A stretch of DNA of 64,000 bases from Candidatus Zixiibacteriota bacterium (GCA_022571845.1 JACZXB010000011.1:1-64000), one strand, 5' to 3'. Shown: positions 40,292 to 50,640, counted from the first letter of the stretch. A program made the numbers and translations. Notes: generated by a model not told the origin, from the letters alone.

Positions 40292-41731
40292 ATGGAAGCA
40301 AACAGTGTCATGGTCATTTCGTTTATAGTCTACAGCCTTGCTATAGTTGCTACCGGTCTGTATTCAATGAAACGGCGTAAGAACACCGATGAGGATTACG
40401 TCCTGGCCAATCGTGAGCTGGGCCCCTGGGCATCATCGTTGTCGGCCTCGGCTTCGTCGGAATCCGGCTGGGTCATGCTGGGGCTGGTAGGTCTGGCCTT
40501 TAACAGCGGCTTGTCGGCCATGTGGATTGTTCCGGGAATAGCAGCCGGTTATCTTTTTAACTGGTTCGTGATTGCAGAAAAACTCAGAAAAGCCAGCCTA
40601 AAAAGCGGTGCGGTTACTTTGCCACAATTTATCGCCGGCATGTTTGACAGCGACTCTCGCCTGCTGCGCTTAATTCCTGTTATTGTAATTACTGCTGCTA
40701 TGTTAGGTTATGTAGCGGCACAGATGAACGCCGCCGGCAAGGCTTTTGAAGTTACCTTTGCTCTTCCCTACCAGAGCGGAGTTCTGGTCGGGGCTGTGAT
40801 TGTACTGGCCTATACTGTCACCGGCGGGTTTCGGGCAATCTGCTGGACTGATATTATTCAGGCTTCGTTTATGTTGGTTGCACTTATAGTAATGCCGCTG
40901 ATTATGCTCAGCGAAGTTGGCGGCTATGAAATATTTAGTTCGCTACTGACTGCAACCGATCCGAACTTGTTGAGTCTCTCAGGCGGTATGAGCGGCTACG
41001 GTCTTTTAGGCTTTGTCATTGGCATGCTGGGTATCGGGCTTGGTTATCCCGGGCAGCCTCATATACTTTCCAGATTTATGGCCGCCAAAGACAGCGCGAC
41101 TGTCAAGAAAGCCGGACTCATTGCCTTCGTCTGGATGGCGGCGGTTTACACCGGAGCAATCTCTTTTGGCATGTTTGCCCGGGCTTATTTTGGTACATTG
41201 GCCGATGCCGAGCAGGCCCTGCCTCTGGCCTGTACTGAACTTCTGCCGCCGGTGCTGGCGGGCTTCGTAATAGCGGCCATTGTAGCAGCTATCTGCTCGA
41301 CGGCTGACTCTCAGTTGATTGTCGTATCTTCTGTTATTTCACGGGATGTTTTCGGCTGGGGGAAAAAAGAAGATAAGACTTCGCCCGAAGTTATTGCGCG
41401 CCACCAGCGGCTCGACAGATGGGTGCTGGTTGGCTTGGCTGTGGTAGCTGTCTTTTTTGCGCTGACTGAGAACAGAATTATATTTGATTTTGTGCTTTAT
41501 GCCTGGTCCGGACTGGGGGCAGCCTTTGGGCCGGTAATAATTTTGGGGCTGCTCTGGAAAAAAACCACCAAACAAGGCGCTATTGCGGGAATGCTGACCG
41601 GCGGTATTGTTACTGTCGTTTGGAAAAATGTCGGAGCACTAAAAGCTATAGTCTATGAACTGGTGCCGGCTTTTTTACTGGCTCTGGCATTGACCTGGCT
41701 CGTGAGCTTAATGACCCAGAAGAACAAATGA
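40292..41731 (+). CDS. Sodium:solute symporter, PutP-like
   Basis: The 479-residue SSS-family permease has about 13 helices. ATG 40292 has AAGGGAG seven bases upstream, so I reject the longer frame from 40253. The PutP-like regions are visible: ASASSESGWVMLGLVGLAFNSG (substrate/sodium site), YTVTGGFRAICWTDIIQA, and STADSQLIVVSSVISRD in the core. PutP imports proline with Na+; the exact solute here is open. The gene precedes a penicillin-acylase-family enzyme by 25 bases, suggesting that an amide is hydrolysed outside and a product imported. Confidence 0.9.
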   Translation: MEANSVMVISFIVYSLAIVATGLYSMKRRKNTDEDYVLANRELGPWASSLSASASSESGWVMLGLVGLAFNSGLSAMWIVPGIAAGYLFNWFVIAEKLRKASLKSGAVTLPQFIAGMFDSDSRLLRLIPVIVITAAMLGYVAAQMNAAGKAFEVTFALPYQSGVLVGAVIVLAYTVTGGFRAICWTDIIQASFMLVALIVMPLIMLSEVGGYEIFSSLLTATDPNLLSLSGGMSGYGLLGFVIGMLGIGLGYPGQPHILSRFMAAKDSATVKKAGLIAFVWMAAVYTGAISFGMFARAYFGTLADAEQALPLACTELLPPVLAGFVIAAIVAAICSTADSQLIVVSSVISRDVFGWGKKEDKTSPEVIARHQRLDRWVLVGLAVVAVFFALTENRIIFDFVLYAWSGLGAAFGPVIILGLLWKKTTKQGAIAGMLTGGIVTVVWKNVGALKAIVYELVPAFLLALALTWLVSLMTQKNK

Positions 41732-41756
41732 CAAACCGTTACTTGCGATTTTCAGA

Positions 41757-44159
41757 TTGAAGAAAAAAACCATACAGATAATCGTGATGGTCGTCAGCTT
41801 GTGCCTGGCGGTTGTCTTAGGCGGCGGATTCTATGTACATTTTTGGCTCAAAAGTTCAGTGCCGATCAGAGCAGGCATAATTTCAACAAATGCTATAGAG
41901 AGAGAAGTTGAGATAACATTTGACCAGATGGGCATTCCGCAAATCTGGGCAGAGACAGAGCATGACGGTTACTTTGCGCTTGGTTATCTGCATGCTAATG
42001 ACAGATTATTTCAAATGGATATGGCCCGCCGGATGTCGCAGGGCAGAATGTCTGAGCTGCTTGGAAAGATAGCATTAGAAAGTGATATCCGTCAGCGGCG
42101 TGTCGGGCATAACAGAATTGCAGATGCGGCAATTAAAAATTTGAGTGGGGCAAACAGAAGAAAACTTCAGGCTTACACAGACGGTGTCAATTATTGCCAG
42201 AGCACAGCCAAAGCTCTGCCGTTTGAGTACCTGCTTTTGGGGAAAGAGTTTGAGAACTGGAAAGTTTATGACTGCCTGACTCTGCTCAGTTTTCAATCCT
42301 GGTTTTCTGACGCTCTCCAAAATCATGATCAGTTTTTTCTTAAACTCAGCGAATCTGTCGGAGAGGAGCTGGCCAAATCACTCTGTTTTGTGTATCCGGA
42401 CTGGGCGCCGGTTACTGTTCCGGAAGCCACGATTATCGGCATGAGAGAATCTGCCAAAGCTGCTATTGAATATGCAAAGCTCAAATTTCCTGTTAGAGCT
42501 AAATGGAAGCCGAGCCAGACTCCTTACCTGATGACCAATTCGTCCAACGCCTGGGTAGTGGGTCCGAATAAGAGCAAAAGCGGCCAGGCCATGCTGGCCT
42601 CTGACCCGCATCTCCAGATAAATCAGCTGCCTCAGTTCTGGCAGATGATTGGGCTGCACATTAAAGAAACAAATATCAACGTATTGGGTATTACTGCGCC
42701 CGGTCTGCCATTTGTCATCATGGGACATAACGGGGCTGCCGCCTGGGCCTTTACGGCCGGCGGAGTTGACATTACTGATTACTACCTTGAAGAAATAAGT
42801 GCAGAAGATTCGACACTTTACCGGACAGCTTCGGGCTGGAAAAAACTAAAATTCGTAGTCGATACAATTATCGCCGCAGACCTCGACAGCTCTGTCATTT
42901 TGAAGACGTCTATCACCAGACACGGACCGCTTTTCGATAATTTGTCTGAGAGTAACAAGACATACTCATTTAAGTGGGCGGGTTACGATGTCGACTTAAA
43001 CCTGTCCTGCAGTGCGGCCTTTGCCTTGCAAGAAGTCACAAGTTTTGAAAAATTTCGCAAGATTGTAACATCATTGGGGGCGCTTGACGCCAACTGGCTG
43101 TACGCCGACAAAAATGGAAATATCGGCTATCAACTGGGAACGCCGATTCCTATCAGGCAGACTACTAATTTCTGTTTGCCGTTATCTGGTACAAAAGCCG
43201 AGCATGACTGGCAAGGCTACTATCCGCTTTCAGAAACGCCATACTCTTTGAATCCTGAGCAAAACTGGCTGGCCAGCTGCAACAATCTGCCATCGCGCGC
43301 AGCAGAGTTTGCAGAGCTTAGCGGAAGTTTCATGCCGGGCAGGATAATGCGCATTACCGAACTGATGGATAAATTTGAAACTATCTCCACTAGTGATTTA
43401 AGCAAATTTCAAAACGACAGAGTAGATGTTTATCTCTTACGTTGGCAACAAGTAATGCTCTCCGCTCTATCTAAACTTGGTGAATCAGACTTGGCTGATA
43501 TGATTCGAAATTGGGATGGCAGCACTTCGGTTGGCTCAAAAGAAACTTCCATCGCAGTAGAGTTTGTTGAACAATTAAGGAAGCATATTTTTGAAGATGA
43601 ACTGGGGGAGTTGTCGGGTGGCGTGCGATCGTTTTGGATAGACGAACTGTTTGAAAACGTTGACTTACATTTTTGGTTCGACGATTTAAGCACCAAAGAC
43701 GCGGTGGAAACTGCTTCAGAAATTTCGGTAAGAGCAATGTCGGCTGCACTTAAGATAGTAGACGGACGAAGCTGGGGAGAATTAAACAGCCTGTCGATGA
43801 ACCACCCGATGGGGCAAGTGCCAATACTTGGTGATTATTTGACCCTGAACCACGGTCCCTGGGAGTGGCCGGGTACTGCCAGCACGCTAAATGCCTCTTA
43901 TCTCGCTTCCAATAGTGAAAACGGATACAGTACTGTGGTAGGAGCCAGCTGGCGGTTTGTGATAGATTTTTCAAAAGTCGACGAAGCAGAGTTTATTTTA
44001 CCATCTGGCAATTCCGGCAACCCTATGAGCGAACATTTTTTTGATTTCTACGATTTCTGGCGTTATGGTGGCAAGTGGAAAGTGCCGCTCTCTTATGATA
44101 AGGTTAAAGAAAGAGCTGTAAGTGTTTTGACAATAGAGCCTGACTTAAGTTCAAATTAG
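41757..44159 (+). CDS. Penicillin acylase family Ntn-hydrolase
   Basis: The 800-residue protein starts (TTG 41757, the only usable start in frame) with a signal anchor KKKTIQIIVMVVSLCLAVVLGGG. It has the layout of the family: an alpha-chain part with DQMGIPQIWAETEHDGYFALGYLHANDRLFQMD, then the autocleavage site where Ser of SSNAWVV becomes the N-terminal nucleophile of the beta chain, and ASDPHLQI, PGLPFVIMGHNGAAAWAFTAG, and the conserved Asn near the end. It acts in the periplasm on acyl amides such as acyl-homoserine lactones, capped peptides or beta-lactams. No strong ribosome site is seen. It probably shares a transcript with the symporter. Confidence 0.92.
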   Translation: MKKKTIQIIVMVVSLCLAVVLGGGFYVHFWLKSSVPIRAGIISTNAIEREVEITFDQMGIPQIWAETEHDGYFALGYLHANDRLFQMDMARRMSQGRMSELLGKIALESDIRQRRVGHNRIADAAIKNLSGANRRKLQAYTDGVNYCQSTAKALPFEYLLLGKEFENWKVYDCLTLLSFQSWFSDALQNHDQFFLKLSESVGEELAKSLCFVYPDWAPVTVPEATIIGMRESAKAAIEYAKLKFPVRAKWKPSQTPYLMTNSSNAWVVGPNKSKSGQAMLASDPHLQINQLPQFWQMIGLHIKETNINVLGITAPGLPFVIMGHNGAAAWAFTAGGVDITDYYLEEISAEDSTLYRTASGWKKLKFVVDTIIAADLDSSVILKTSITRHGPLFDNLSESNKTYSFKWAGYDVDLNLSCSAAFALQEVTSFEKFRKIVTSLGALDANWLYADKNGNIGYQLGTPIPIRQTTNFCLPLSGTKAEHDWQGYYPLSETPYSLNPEQNWLASCNNLPSRAAEFAELSGSFMPGRIMRITELMDKFETISTSDLSKFQNDRVDVYLLRWQQVMLSALSKLGESDLADMIRNWDGSTSVGSKETSIAVEFVEQLRKHIFEDELGELSGGVRSFWIDELFENVDLHFWFDDLSTKDAVETASEISVRAMSAALKIVDGRSWGELNSLSMNHPMGQVPILGDYLTLNHGPWEWPGTASTLNASYLASNSENGYSTVVGASWRFVIDFSKVDEAEFILPSGNSGNPMSEHFFDFYDFWRYGGKWKVPLSYDKVKERAVSVLTIEPDLSSN

Positions 44160-44161
44160 TA

Positions 44162-44884
44162 TCATTCCAGGAGATACTTAATTTTTTCAACGTCCTCGTT
44201 TGCCCTGCCATAATCATCGTGCCTGCCAATATCCAGCCAGTAGCCATCGTAAGGATAAGAATTGATAGCAGCGCCTTTGTCAATCAGCTCGTACATCAGG
44301 CTGTCAAAGCCATAAGCCGTGTTAGTCGGAACAAAGTCGAGTATTTTTTTTGAAAAAACGTAAATACCCATCGATACGATAAAATTAAAAACCGGCTTTT
44401 CGTTAAAGCCCACTACCTGGCCGCTTTCATCAACTGACAGAACTCCGTAGTCAGCCTGGCTGTGGCGTTCGTAAGAAGCAATTGTTAAATCCGAATTACT
44501 TTTCTGATGCTGCTTAAATAACTTTTCAAAATTCAGATCGGTTATGATATCAGCATTGGCGACAATAAAATGTTCGGGCAGGTCATTTATCAGCTTTAAG
44601 GGGCCGACTGTTGATAGAGGTTTCTCTTCATAAGAATAGGAAATTTTTAGTCCAAGTTTTGAGCCGTCCCCCAGAGCTGCTTCAATTTTATCAGCCAGGT
44701 GATTGACAGCCATCCGAATTGTGTTCACGCCGCTTCGCCGCATCTGCTTGAGTAGTATTTCAACAACCGGCCGGCCGCCTACCGTCATTAGCGGTTTGGG
44801 GGTTTCGTCTGTTTCCGGCATCAGCCTGGTGCCTTTGCCTCCTGCCAGCACCACTGCTGTAATTGAATTTTCTATGGTAGTCAT
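44162..44884 (-). CDS. Sugar-phosphate nucleotidyltransferase
   Basis: The 240-residue GT-A enzyme has the signature AVVLAGGKGTRLMPETDETPKPL, the metal site NADIITDL, FNEKP and a final GYWLDIGRHDDY motif. It lacks the C-terminal beta-helix of the larger nucleotidyltransferase in this window. It resembles glucose- or mannose-1-phosphate nucleotidyltransferases for capsule or LPS sugars; the sugar is not fixed. It is 12 bases downstream of an epimerase gene and probably supplies the same nucleotide-sugar pathway. Confidence 0.9.
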   Translation of the reverse strand: MTTIENSITAVVLAGGKGTRLMPETDETPKPLMTVGGRPVVEILLKQMRRSGVNTIRMAVNHLADKIEAALGDGSKLGLKISYSYEEKPLSTVGPLKLINDLPEHFIVANADIITDLNFEKLFKQHQKSNSDLTIASYERHSQADYGVLSVDESGQVVGFNEKPVFNFIVSMGIYVFSKKILDFVPTNTAYGFDSLMYELIDKGAAINSYPYDGYWLDIGRHDDYGRANEDVEKIKYLLE

Positions 44885-44896
44885 GTAGTCACTTTA

Positions 44897-45883
44897 TCAA
44901 TTTCTGTATCGCTGACTGTGAATATCTGTTATCTGTCCGCATTTAATGGCATCAATATACTCACAAATACCATTTGAAACTGTCTTAGTTTTTGTATAGC
45001 CCAGAGTTTTTTTTATTTTATCAAAATTTACGCGATAGTCTCTGGGATCTTCGTCCTTCGTTACAAAGACTACTTTATCTGCAGCCTCAGGAAGTTCTTT
45101 TAAGATGAGTTCTATCAGTGTTTTTTTTTGAAAGTTTTGAGAAGTATCACCGACGTTAAATGCCTGACCAGCCACCATAGACTCATCTGCTTCGAGCATC
45201 AGCTGACAGGCCCGGGCGATATCCTGAGTATGGCAGTATGGCCGCCAGAAATTTTCACCATAGATTTCGAGTTTTTCCCCGCTGGCCAGAACAGCTGTGA
45301 ATTCGTTAACAGTCAGATCAAGTCTGGGGCGGGGCGACATACCGAAGGCTGTTGCAAAACGTAAAATAACCGGCGAAAACAAAGCGCTCTTTTGGGAAGT
45401 TAAGAACCTTTCAAAACTAACTTTGAGTCTGGCGTAATGTGATACCGGTTTTAATCGCGAAGTTTCAACGACATAACCATCTTTTGCTTCCACCTTACCG
45501 TAATTGCTGCAAGTGGAAGCAAAGATGAATCGTTTTATTTTTTGCTCTCTGGCCAGAGTAGAGAGCATTTGGGAAGCTTCTTTGTTTACTGCGGTAGCTA
45601 ACTGCTTGTTTTTTTCACAGGCCGGGTCACCTACTATTGCTGCCAGATGCACTACCGCAGAAACGCCCTCCAGGGCTTGTTTAACAGCTGTCTCATTTCG
45701 AATATCACCGTGAACTATTTCTAATTTTTTATTGTCGATATACAGTTTTAATGAATCCTGCTGGTGCATCAAGTTGTCAATGACTCTGACCCGGTAGTTA
45801 TCTGCCAGCAGCTGTCCTACCAGAACCGAACCGATATAACCTGCGCCGCCGGTTATTAGTATGGGAGAATTGTTTTGAGTCAC
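44897..45883 (-). CDS. NAD-dependent epimerase/dehydratase (extended SDR)
   Basis: The 328-residue protein has the NAD motif ITGGAGYIGSVL, VVHLAAIVGDPACE, the active-site triad Ser/Thr in FASTCSNYG and YARLK, and FRFATAFG-like RFATAFGMSPR. The GDPACEKN segment is typical of a subgroup seen beside short nucleotidyltransferases in cell-surface loci. It acts on a nucleotide sugar; which reaction (epimerase, dehydratase or reductase) is open. It leads the two-gene operon with the nucleotidyltransferase. Confidence 0.88.
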   Translation of the reverse strand: MTQNNSPILITGGAGYIGSVLVGQLLADNYRVRVIDNLMHQQDSLKLYIDNKKLEIVHGDIRNETAVKQALEGVSAVVHLAAIVGDPACEKNKQLATAVNKEASQMLSTLAREQKIKRFIFASTCSNYGKVEAKDGYVVETSRLKPVSHYARLKVSFERFLTSQKSALFSPVILRFATAFGMSPRPRLDLTVNEFTAVLASGEKLEIYGENFWRPYCHTQDIARACQLMLEADESMVAGQAFNVGDTSQNFQKKTLIELILKELPEAADKVVFVTKDEDPRDYRVNFDKIKKTLGYTKTKTVSNGICEYIDAIKCGQITDIHSQRYRN

Positions 45884-46017
45884 TTGTCGCTTCTACTTAA
45901 AATCCAGAAGTAAAATAGTTTTTGTATCATTTATCATGGGTGGATTTGAAAATAAGGCTGCAACAGAATTAGACCAAGCCTTTTGAATAATCAATATCTT
46001 TTTTCTTAGTAGAGGCT

Positions 46018-48198
46018 TTAGAGATTGACCAAAAGCTCTTGGGCTTTTATTAGCTTTTCCCCGCCCAGCCCCAGTTCTATTGCTTTTTGAAGGCTCGGTT
46101 TGGCCTCTTTTCTACCAAGTTGTACAGCTGCTCTGCCTTTTACGTACCAGACCAAGGCAGATTTCGGAAATTTGGAGCAAGCTTTGTTGGCCTCGCCATA
46201 AGCAAACTTATACTTGCCAAACCTGAAATAGACTTCACTTAAATTTAACTGTGCCTTCATATCATCATAAAAAACATTTATGGCCGACCGGGCCAGGTTG
46301 GTAGCTCTGGGGGCATCTATATTTTCAAGTGAAAGGATTTGTGAAAAATAATAATTTACATCGCCGAATATGGGGTCTTCGTCAAGAACTGATTCGAAAA
46401 TATCGAAAGCCTGTTCTCTTTCCCCCATACCATATAATGTTCTGGCTTTTTGGATTCGTGCCTCCGGATAATCTGAATCGGCAGCCAGCGCTTTTTCTAT
46501 ATCACTTTGGGCTTTTTCAAAATCGCCGGCATCGCTAAATAACCTGGCAGAAAAAGTAAGCAGGTCCGGGTTTCCATTAGCCAGTTCCGAAATAAGCAGG
46601 GCCAGTTCAGCTTTTTTTTCATACTCATAACTTTCTTCAATTGTAATGAGGAGTTCATTAAAGTAAGTCAGCTCACCCTTCAACTGCTGCCCATATTTCT
46701 TAAATATTTCAAAAGCTTTGTCAAGTTGCCCGCTTCTGGCAAAAACCAGTCCATTAAGAAGATTAATCTCGGCATACCATTTGAGCAGATGGGGAAATTT
46801 ATCGATAGTGTTACGAGCGTCTTCGATTCTGTCTAATGACAATAGCATTTTGACTTTATTAATTAGAGCTTTTCGGGACCATTTGTCATTCTCGAGAGCC
46901 ATATCATAAGTTTCTTCAGCAAGTTGAATTTTGTGTATCTGAGCAGCATATATATCTGCAATATCTATAAGCCAGTCAGTATGATGAATATGAATAGCTC
47001 GTAAATTTTGCAGTTTTTTCAGCCCTTTATCAAACTGTCCGATACTGTAAAGCAGAATTGCTTCTTGTAGTTGAACCATTTTGAGTCTTGAAAATGGTTG
47101 TTCAATGTCTCTTAATTCCCTCCAGGCTGTAACTCTGTCTGCGGTATACCCTTTGTGTATTGCTATTTTCACATTTATGAATTCTCTGACCTCTGTGGCA
47201 TAGTCAAATTCATCCATATAGGCGTTGACCATACTTTTGACGGCTGTAGGATGCCTGGCGTAGGTGTGCTGCTTTCCGCCTGAAAAGAGGTCATACATCA
47301 TTATGCTTACATTTCTTGAAGTCACTTCCAGCATATCTGAGAAACGCATTATAGCGTAAACGAAATTACCCCTGTCCATTTCCAGCAGCATGCTTAAAGT
47401 TAGTTGTATGCCTGGGGCGGCACCCCGGTCGCCCAACTGCTGAATTGCCTGTCTGGCTTCAAAGTAGTAATTGTTTTTGAGTGCCCGGTCAAAGTGTTTA
47501 TATATATCAGAAGCAGTGGCTTCGGGAAGCAAGACTGCTTTACTACTTAGCGCCATGGCTGAGTCGACGTTCCCGATAGCTTCAAAGACTCCGGCGGCAG
47601 CAAAAAATTGGGCTACGGTTGTCAAATTAGAAGCTATTGCTTCCTGCAGAAGCGAGTCTCCTTCGGTAAAATTGTGGAATCGGAATTCTGATTTACTCTT
47701 CCAAAGCAGGAACAGGGTTTTGTCCATTCCGACCGCTTCTGCCTGCTCCATAATTTTTGCCGCATTATATAATTGACCAATTGCTTCATTATATCTGGCC
47801 ATCACCAGAGCCGAGGCCGGGCTTTTTTGTTCAAGCGCATAGAATCTTGAGGCAGCAGCTCCTGCTCGTTCCAGATAACCTAATCCGGCATAAATTCGAA
47901 ATACTCCTGAGTAGGCAAGAGAGAATTCCGGGTCGAGTTCTATGGCTTTCAGGTAAGAGTTAAGAGCATCGTAATGATACAGCTGCTGTTCTAATATAAG
48001 AGCTTTTCCATAGTGGCTATAAGGAATGGAGCCGGAATTTTCTGCTGCATTGTCGAACTCTTTTTGTGCATTTTCAAAATCAAAAGATTCCAGATACTGC
48101 TTTGCTTGCTGAAGCGACGAAGTAATCTGCTCCTCAGGTGTCTTGGAGCATCCGGCTATAGCTATGCCCAAGAATAAGGCAAATAGTCCCTTTTTCAT
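46018..48198 (-). CDS. Large TPR-repeat lipoprotein
   Basis: ATG 48198 begins MKKGLFALFLGIAIAGCSK with a clear lipobox (IAGC, Cys17) and AGGA eight bases upstream; the longer frame to 48246 would add a non-signal extension. The 726-residue product carries many TPR pairs over its whole length, for example AYSGVFRIYAGLGYLERAGAAA, NPDLLTFSARLFSDAGDFEKAQSDIEKALA and AQLNLSEVYFRFGKYKFAYGEANKA. As an outer- or inner-membrane lipoprotein it may be a scaffold for envelope complexes. It is the only gene on this strand between 45883 and 52.8 kb. Confidence 0.87.
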   Translation of the reverse strand: MKKGLFALFLGIAIAGCSKTPEEQITSSLQQAKQYLESFDFENAQKEFDNAAENSGSIPYSHYGKALILEQQLYHYDALNSYLKAIELDPEFSLAYSGVFRIYAGLGYLERAGAAASRFYALEQKSPASALVMARYNEAIGQLYNAAKIMEQAEAVGMDKTLFLLWKSKSEFRFHNFTEGDSLLQEAIASNLTTVAQFFAAAGVFEAIGNVDSAMALSSKAVLLPEATASDIYKHFDRALKNNYYFEARQAIQQLGDRGAAPGIQLTLSMLLEMDRGNFVYAIMRFSDMLEVTSRNVSIMMYDLFSGGKQHTYARHPTAVKSMVNAYMDEFDYATEVREFINVKIAIHKGYTADRVTAWRELRDIEQPFSRLKMVQLQEAILLYSIGQFDKGLKKLQNLRAIHIHHTDWLIDIADIYAAQIHKIQLAEETYDMALENDKWSRKALINKVKMLLSLDRIEDARNTIDKFPHLLKWYAEINLLNGLVFARSGQLDKAFEIFKKYGQQLKGELTYFNELLITIEESYEYEKKAELALLISELANGNPDLLTFSARLFSDAGDFEKAQSDIEKALAADSDYPEARIQKARTLYGMGEREQAFDIFESVLDEDPIFGDVNYYFSQILSLENIDAPRATNLARSAINVFYDDMKAQLNLSEVYFRFGKYKFAYGEANKACSKFPKSALVWYVKGRAAVQLGRKEAKPSLQKAIELGLGGEKLIKAQELLVNL

Positions 48199-48367
48199 CA
48201 ACTCAATCCTCATATTCTTATAAACTGGTCCCGGATTTGAAATCAACGAGGTCTCAGTTTTTTACTTTTCCAGGTCATTAGTTAATATTAGAAATATAGC
48301 AATAATTGTGCGCAACCGCCAATTTGTATTGGTATAAGTGCCAGCTTAATTTATATTTATACTGTAA

Positions 48368-49093
48368 ATGGTAAGCTTGGAGTCTGTAAATTTAAGAAAA
48401 TACTACCGCAAAAGAGCGGTTGTTGACGGAGTCTCTATCAAAGTCGACCCGGGCGAAGTAGTCGGGCTGCTGGGACCTAACGGAGCCGGCAAAACTACTA
48501 CTTTTTATATGCTGATAGGATTTATTCAACCAGATGGCGGAAACGTCTTTTTAGGCGGGGAAGATATCGGTAATATGCCAATGTATAAACGTTCCCGCCG
48601 TGGGATTGGCTACCTGGCTCAGGAGCCGTCGGTATTCAGGAAAATGACCGTAGAAGAAAACATAATGTCGATTTTGCAGTTTCAAAAAATGACCGGCCGA
48701 AAGAGAAAAGAAAGGCTCGAAAAACTTCTGAAAGAACTTGATATTGGCCATCTCAGAAATCAAAAAGCCTACACTCTCTCTGGCGGAGAAAGAAGGCGAG
48801 TTGAAATTACCAGGGCTTTAGTCAATAAGCCCAAATTCATTCTTCTGGACGAACCTTTTGCCGGAATTGACCCGCTCGCTGTTGAAGACATTCAGGGGAT
48901 TATTTCCCGTCTGGTAGAAACAGGGCTGGGGGTGCTCATAACTGACCATAACGTCAGAGAGACCCTTTCTATTTGCTCTCGAGGCTATATAATGTGTGAC
49001 GGTAAGATTTTGAAATCCGGAAGTTCAGATTTTCTGGCTAACGACCCGGAAGCCCGAAAAATTTACCTAGGCGAAAAATTTCGCCTAAACTAA
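48368..49093 (+). CDS. lptB: LptB, LPS-transport ATPase
   Basis: LptB powers the LptB2FGC extractor that moves LPS to the outer membrane. The 241-residue ABC ATPase has Walker [10 protein letters not shown] (36-44), Q-loop [16 protein letters not shown], signature [15 protein letters not shown], Walker [14 protein letters not shown] and H-loop [10 protein letters not shown], the LptB-specific combination. It precedes rpoN by 140 bases. The lptB-rpoN-hpf order is the classical proteobacterial one, here without lptA/C just upstream. Confidence 0.95.
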   Translation: MVSLESVNLRKYYRKRAVVDGVSIKVDPGEVVGLLGPNGAGKTTTFYMLIGFIQPDGGNVFLGGEDIGNMPMYKRSRRGIGYLAQEPSVFRKMTVEENIMSILQFQKMTGRKRKERLEKLLKELDIGHLRNQKAYTLSGGERRRVEITRALVNKPKFILLDEPFAGIDPLAVEDIQGIISRLVETGLGVLITDHNVRETLSICSRGYIMCDGKILKSGSSDFLANDPEARKIYLGEKFRLN

Positions 49094-49149
49094 AAGATAT
49101 ATGGCAGTGTTTAATAAGTGAACGATGTTGACCGCAAGTGTAAACCTGA

Positions 49150-49174
49150 AGCCATTTAAAACCGATAAATGGTT
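49150..49174 (+). other. Intercistronic hairpin between lptB and rpoN
   Basis: AGCCATTTA (49150-49158) and TAAATGGTT (49166-49174) pair over nine positions, one of them G-U, around a seven-base loop. No T run follows, so it is not an intrinsic terminator. It may slow or process the lptB-rpoN message. Confidence 0.35.
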
Positions 49175-49233
49175 ATAAAGGGGCACTGACAGAGAAAAAG
49201 TAAGACACTTATGAAGATATTGCGGGTACTGAT

Positions 49234-50640
49234 ATGAAATTACAGCTACAGCTAAGACAGACTCAAACACTGGCTCCCCAGCTTATTCAGTCCCTGAAGA
49301 TGCTGCAGATGCCGGCATTGAGGCTGGAACAGACTATTCGTCAGGAACTGGCCACCAATCCAATGCTTGAAGAAATAGAAGAACTTGAAGCGGAAACCAA
49401 TGATGAAGAAGAGTCTGAATTTGAAGTAGCTGAAGATGAAAAAGATAAAGAATCGGATGACAATGTCGACTGGGAAGAATTTTTGTTCGACGACGATGAC
49501 GGCTATAAAATCCGCGAGACCAAAGAGCAACGAGAAGAAATAATCGAAGGCAGCGCCGCCCAGACTAATAATCTTTATCATCACCTGACCGAGCAGCTGC
49601 ATCTGCTAAAGTTGACTGAACAAGAGCAGCTAATAGGTGAATATATAATCGGCAACATATCTCCGGATGGCTATTTGGGAATATCGGTTGAAGAAATGGG
49701 TGTTGAGTTAGGTATCCCGAATGAAAAAATAAACGAAGTTCTGGAGATGATTAAGAGATTTGACCCGTCCGGAATAGGAGCCAGGAATTTGAGAGAATCT
49801 CTCATGATTCAGTTTAGAGACAAAGGCATGGAAGGCACCTTAGCTTACCGGATAGTTGATGAGCATATCACCGACTTAGAGCGAAAATCCATATTGCAGC
49901 TGTCTAAGCTGATGGGTACCCAGGAAGAAAGAATCCAGGTAGCTCTGGAGGAAATAAAAGCACTATCACCGGCTCCGGCTCACGGCAGATTTGATCAGGG
50001 TGCCATGCCCATAGTACCGGATTTGATAGTCGAAAGAATAGGTGATGAATATGTGGTTTTTCATAACAACTCCCATATGCCCAGACTCAGGATTAATTCC
50101 AGCTACAAACAGTTAGTAAAAAGAGGTAACTCTTCATCTGAGGATACCAAAAATTATATAAAGCAGAAACTTGAGCAGGCCCGCTGGCTCTTAAATGCCA
50201 TCAACCAGAGACGCTCTACCATGATCAGAGTAATGCAGTCAATAATTGAGCGGCAGAGCGAGTTTTTTGAAAAAGGCCCGGCTTTTTTGAAACCGCTGAT
50301 TATGGAAGATATTGCCCAGATGGTTGACATGAACGTGGCCACCATTAGCCGGGTAGCTAACAGCAAATATGTTCAGACTCCTCTGGGAGTATACGAAATT
50401 AAGCACTTTTTCAATTCGGGCATTACCCGTGAGGACGGCAGCGATATGTCCAAGCGCTCTGTAAAACAACGCATTAGGGAAATAATAGAAGCTGAGTTAG
50501 CTGCCAAACCGCTTTCGGACCAGGAGATTTTCCGCCGTCTAAATGAAGAAGGCATCAAACTGGCCCGCCGGACTGTCACCAAATACCGCGAAGAATTGAA
50601 AATCCCCTCTGCCAGACTAAGAAAACGAGTGGGTGTCTGA
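49234..50640 (+). CDS. rpoN: RNA polymerase sigma-54 factor
   Basis: Sigma-54 directs RNA polymerase to -24/-12 promoters and needs AAA+ activators. The 468-residue protein has the glutamine-rich region I (residues 1-48, QLQLRQTQTLAPQLIQSLKMLQ), an acidic region II (49-100), the core-binding part, the helix-turn-helix region (EDIAQMVDMNVATISRVANSKYVQTPLG, IKHFFNSGI) and the RpoN box ARRTVTKYRE at 444-453. It is the likely partner of the activator at 37.5 kb. There is no strong ribosome site. Confidence 0.97.
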   Translation: MKLQLQLRQTQTLAPQLIQSLKMLQMPALRLEQTIRQELATNPMLEEIEELEAETNDEEESEFEVAEDEKDKESDDNVDWEEFLFDDDDGYKIRETKEQREEIIEGSAAQTNNLYHHLTEQLHLLKLTEQEQLIGEYIIGNISPDGYLGISVEEMGVELGIPNEKINEVLEMIKRFDPSGIGARNLRESLMIQFRDKGMEGTLAYRIVDEHITDLERKSILQLSKLMGTQEERIQVALEEIKALSPAPAHGRFDQGAMPIVPDLIVERIGDEYVVFHNNSHMPRLRINSSYKQLVKRGNSSSEDTKNYIKQKLEQARWLLNAINQRRSTMIRVMQSIIERQSEFFEKGPAFLKPLIMEDIAQMVDMNVATISRVANSKYVQTPLGVYEIKHFFNSGITREDGSDMSKRSVKQRIREIIEAELAAKPLSDQEIFRRLNEEGIKLARRTVTKYREELKIPSARLRKRVGV

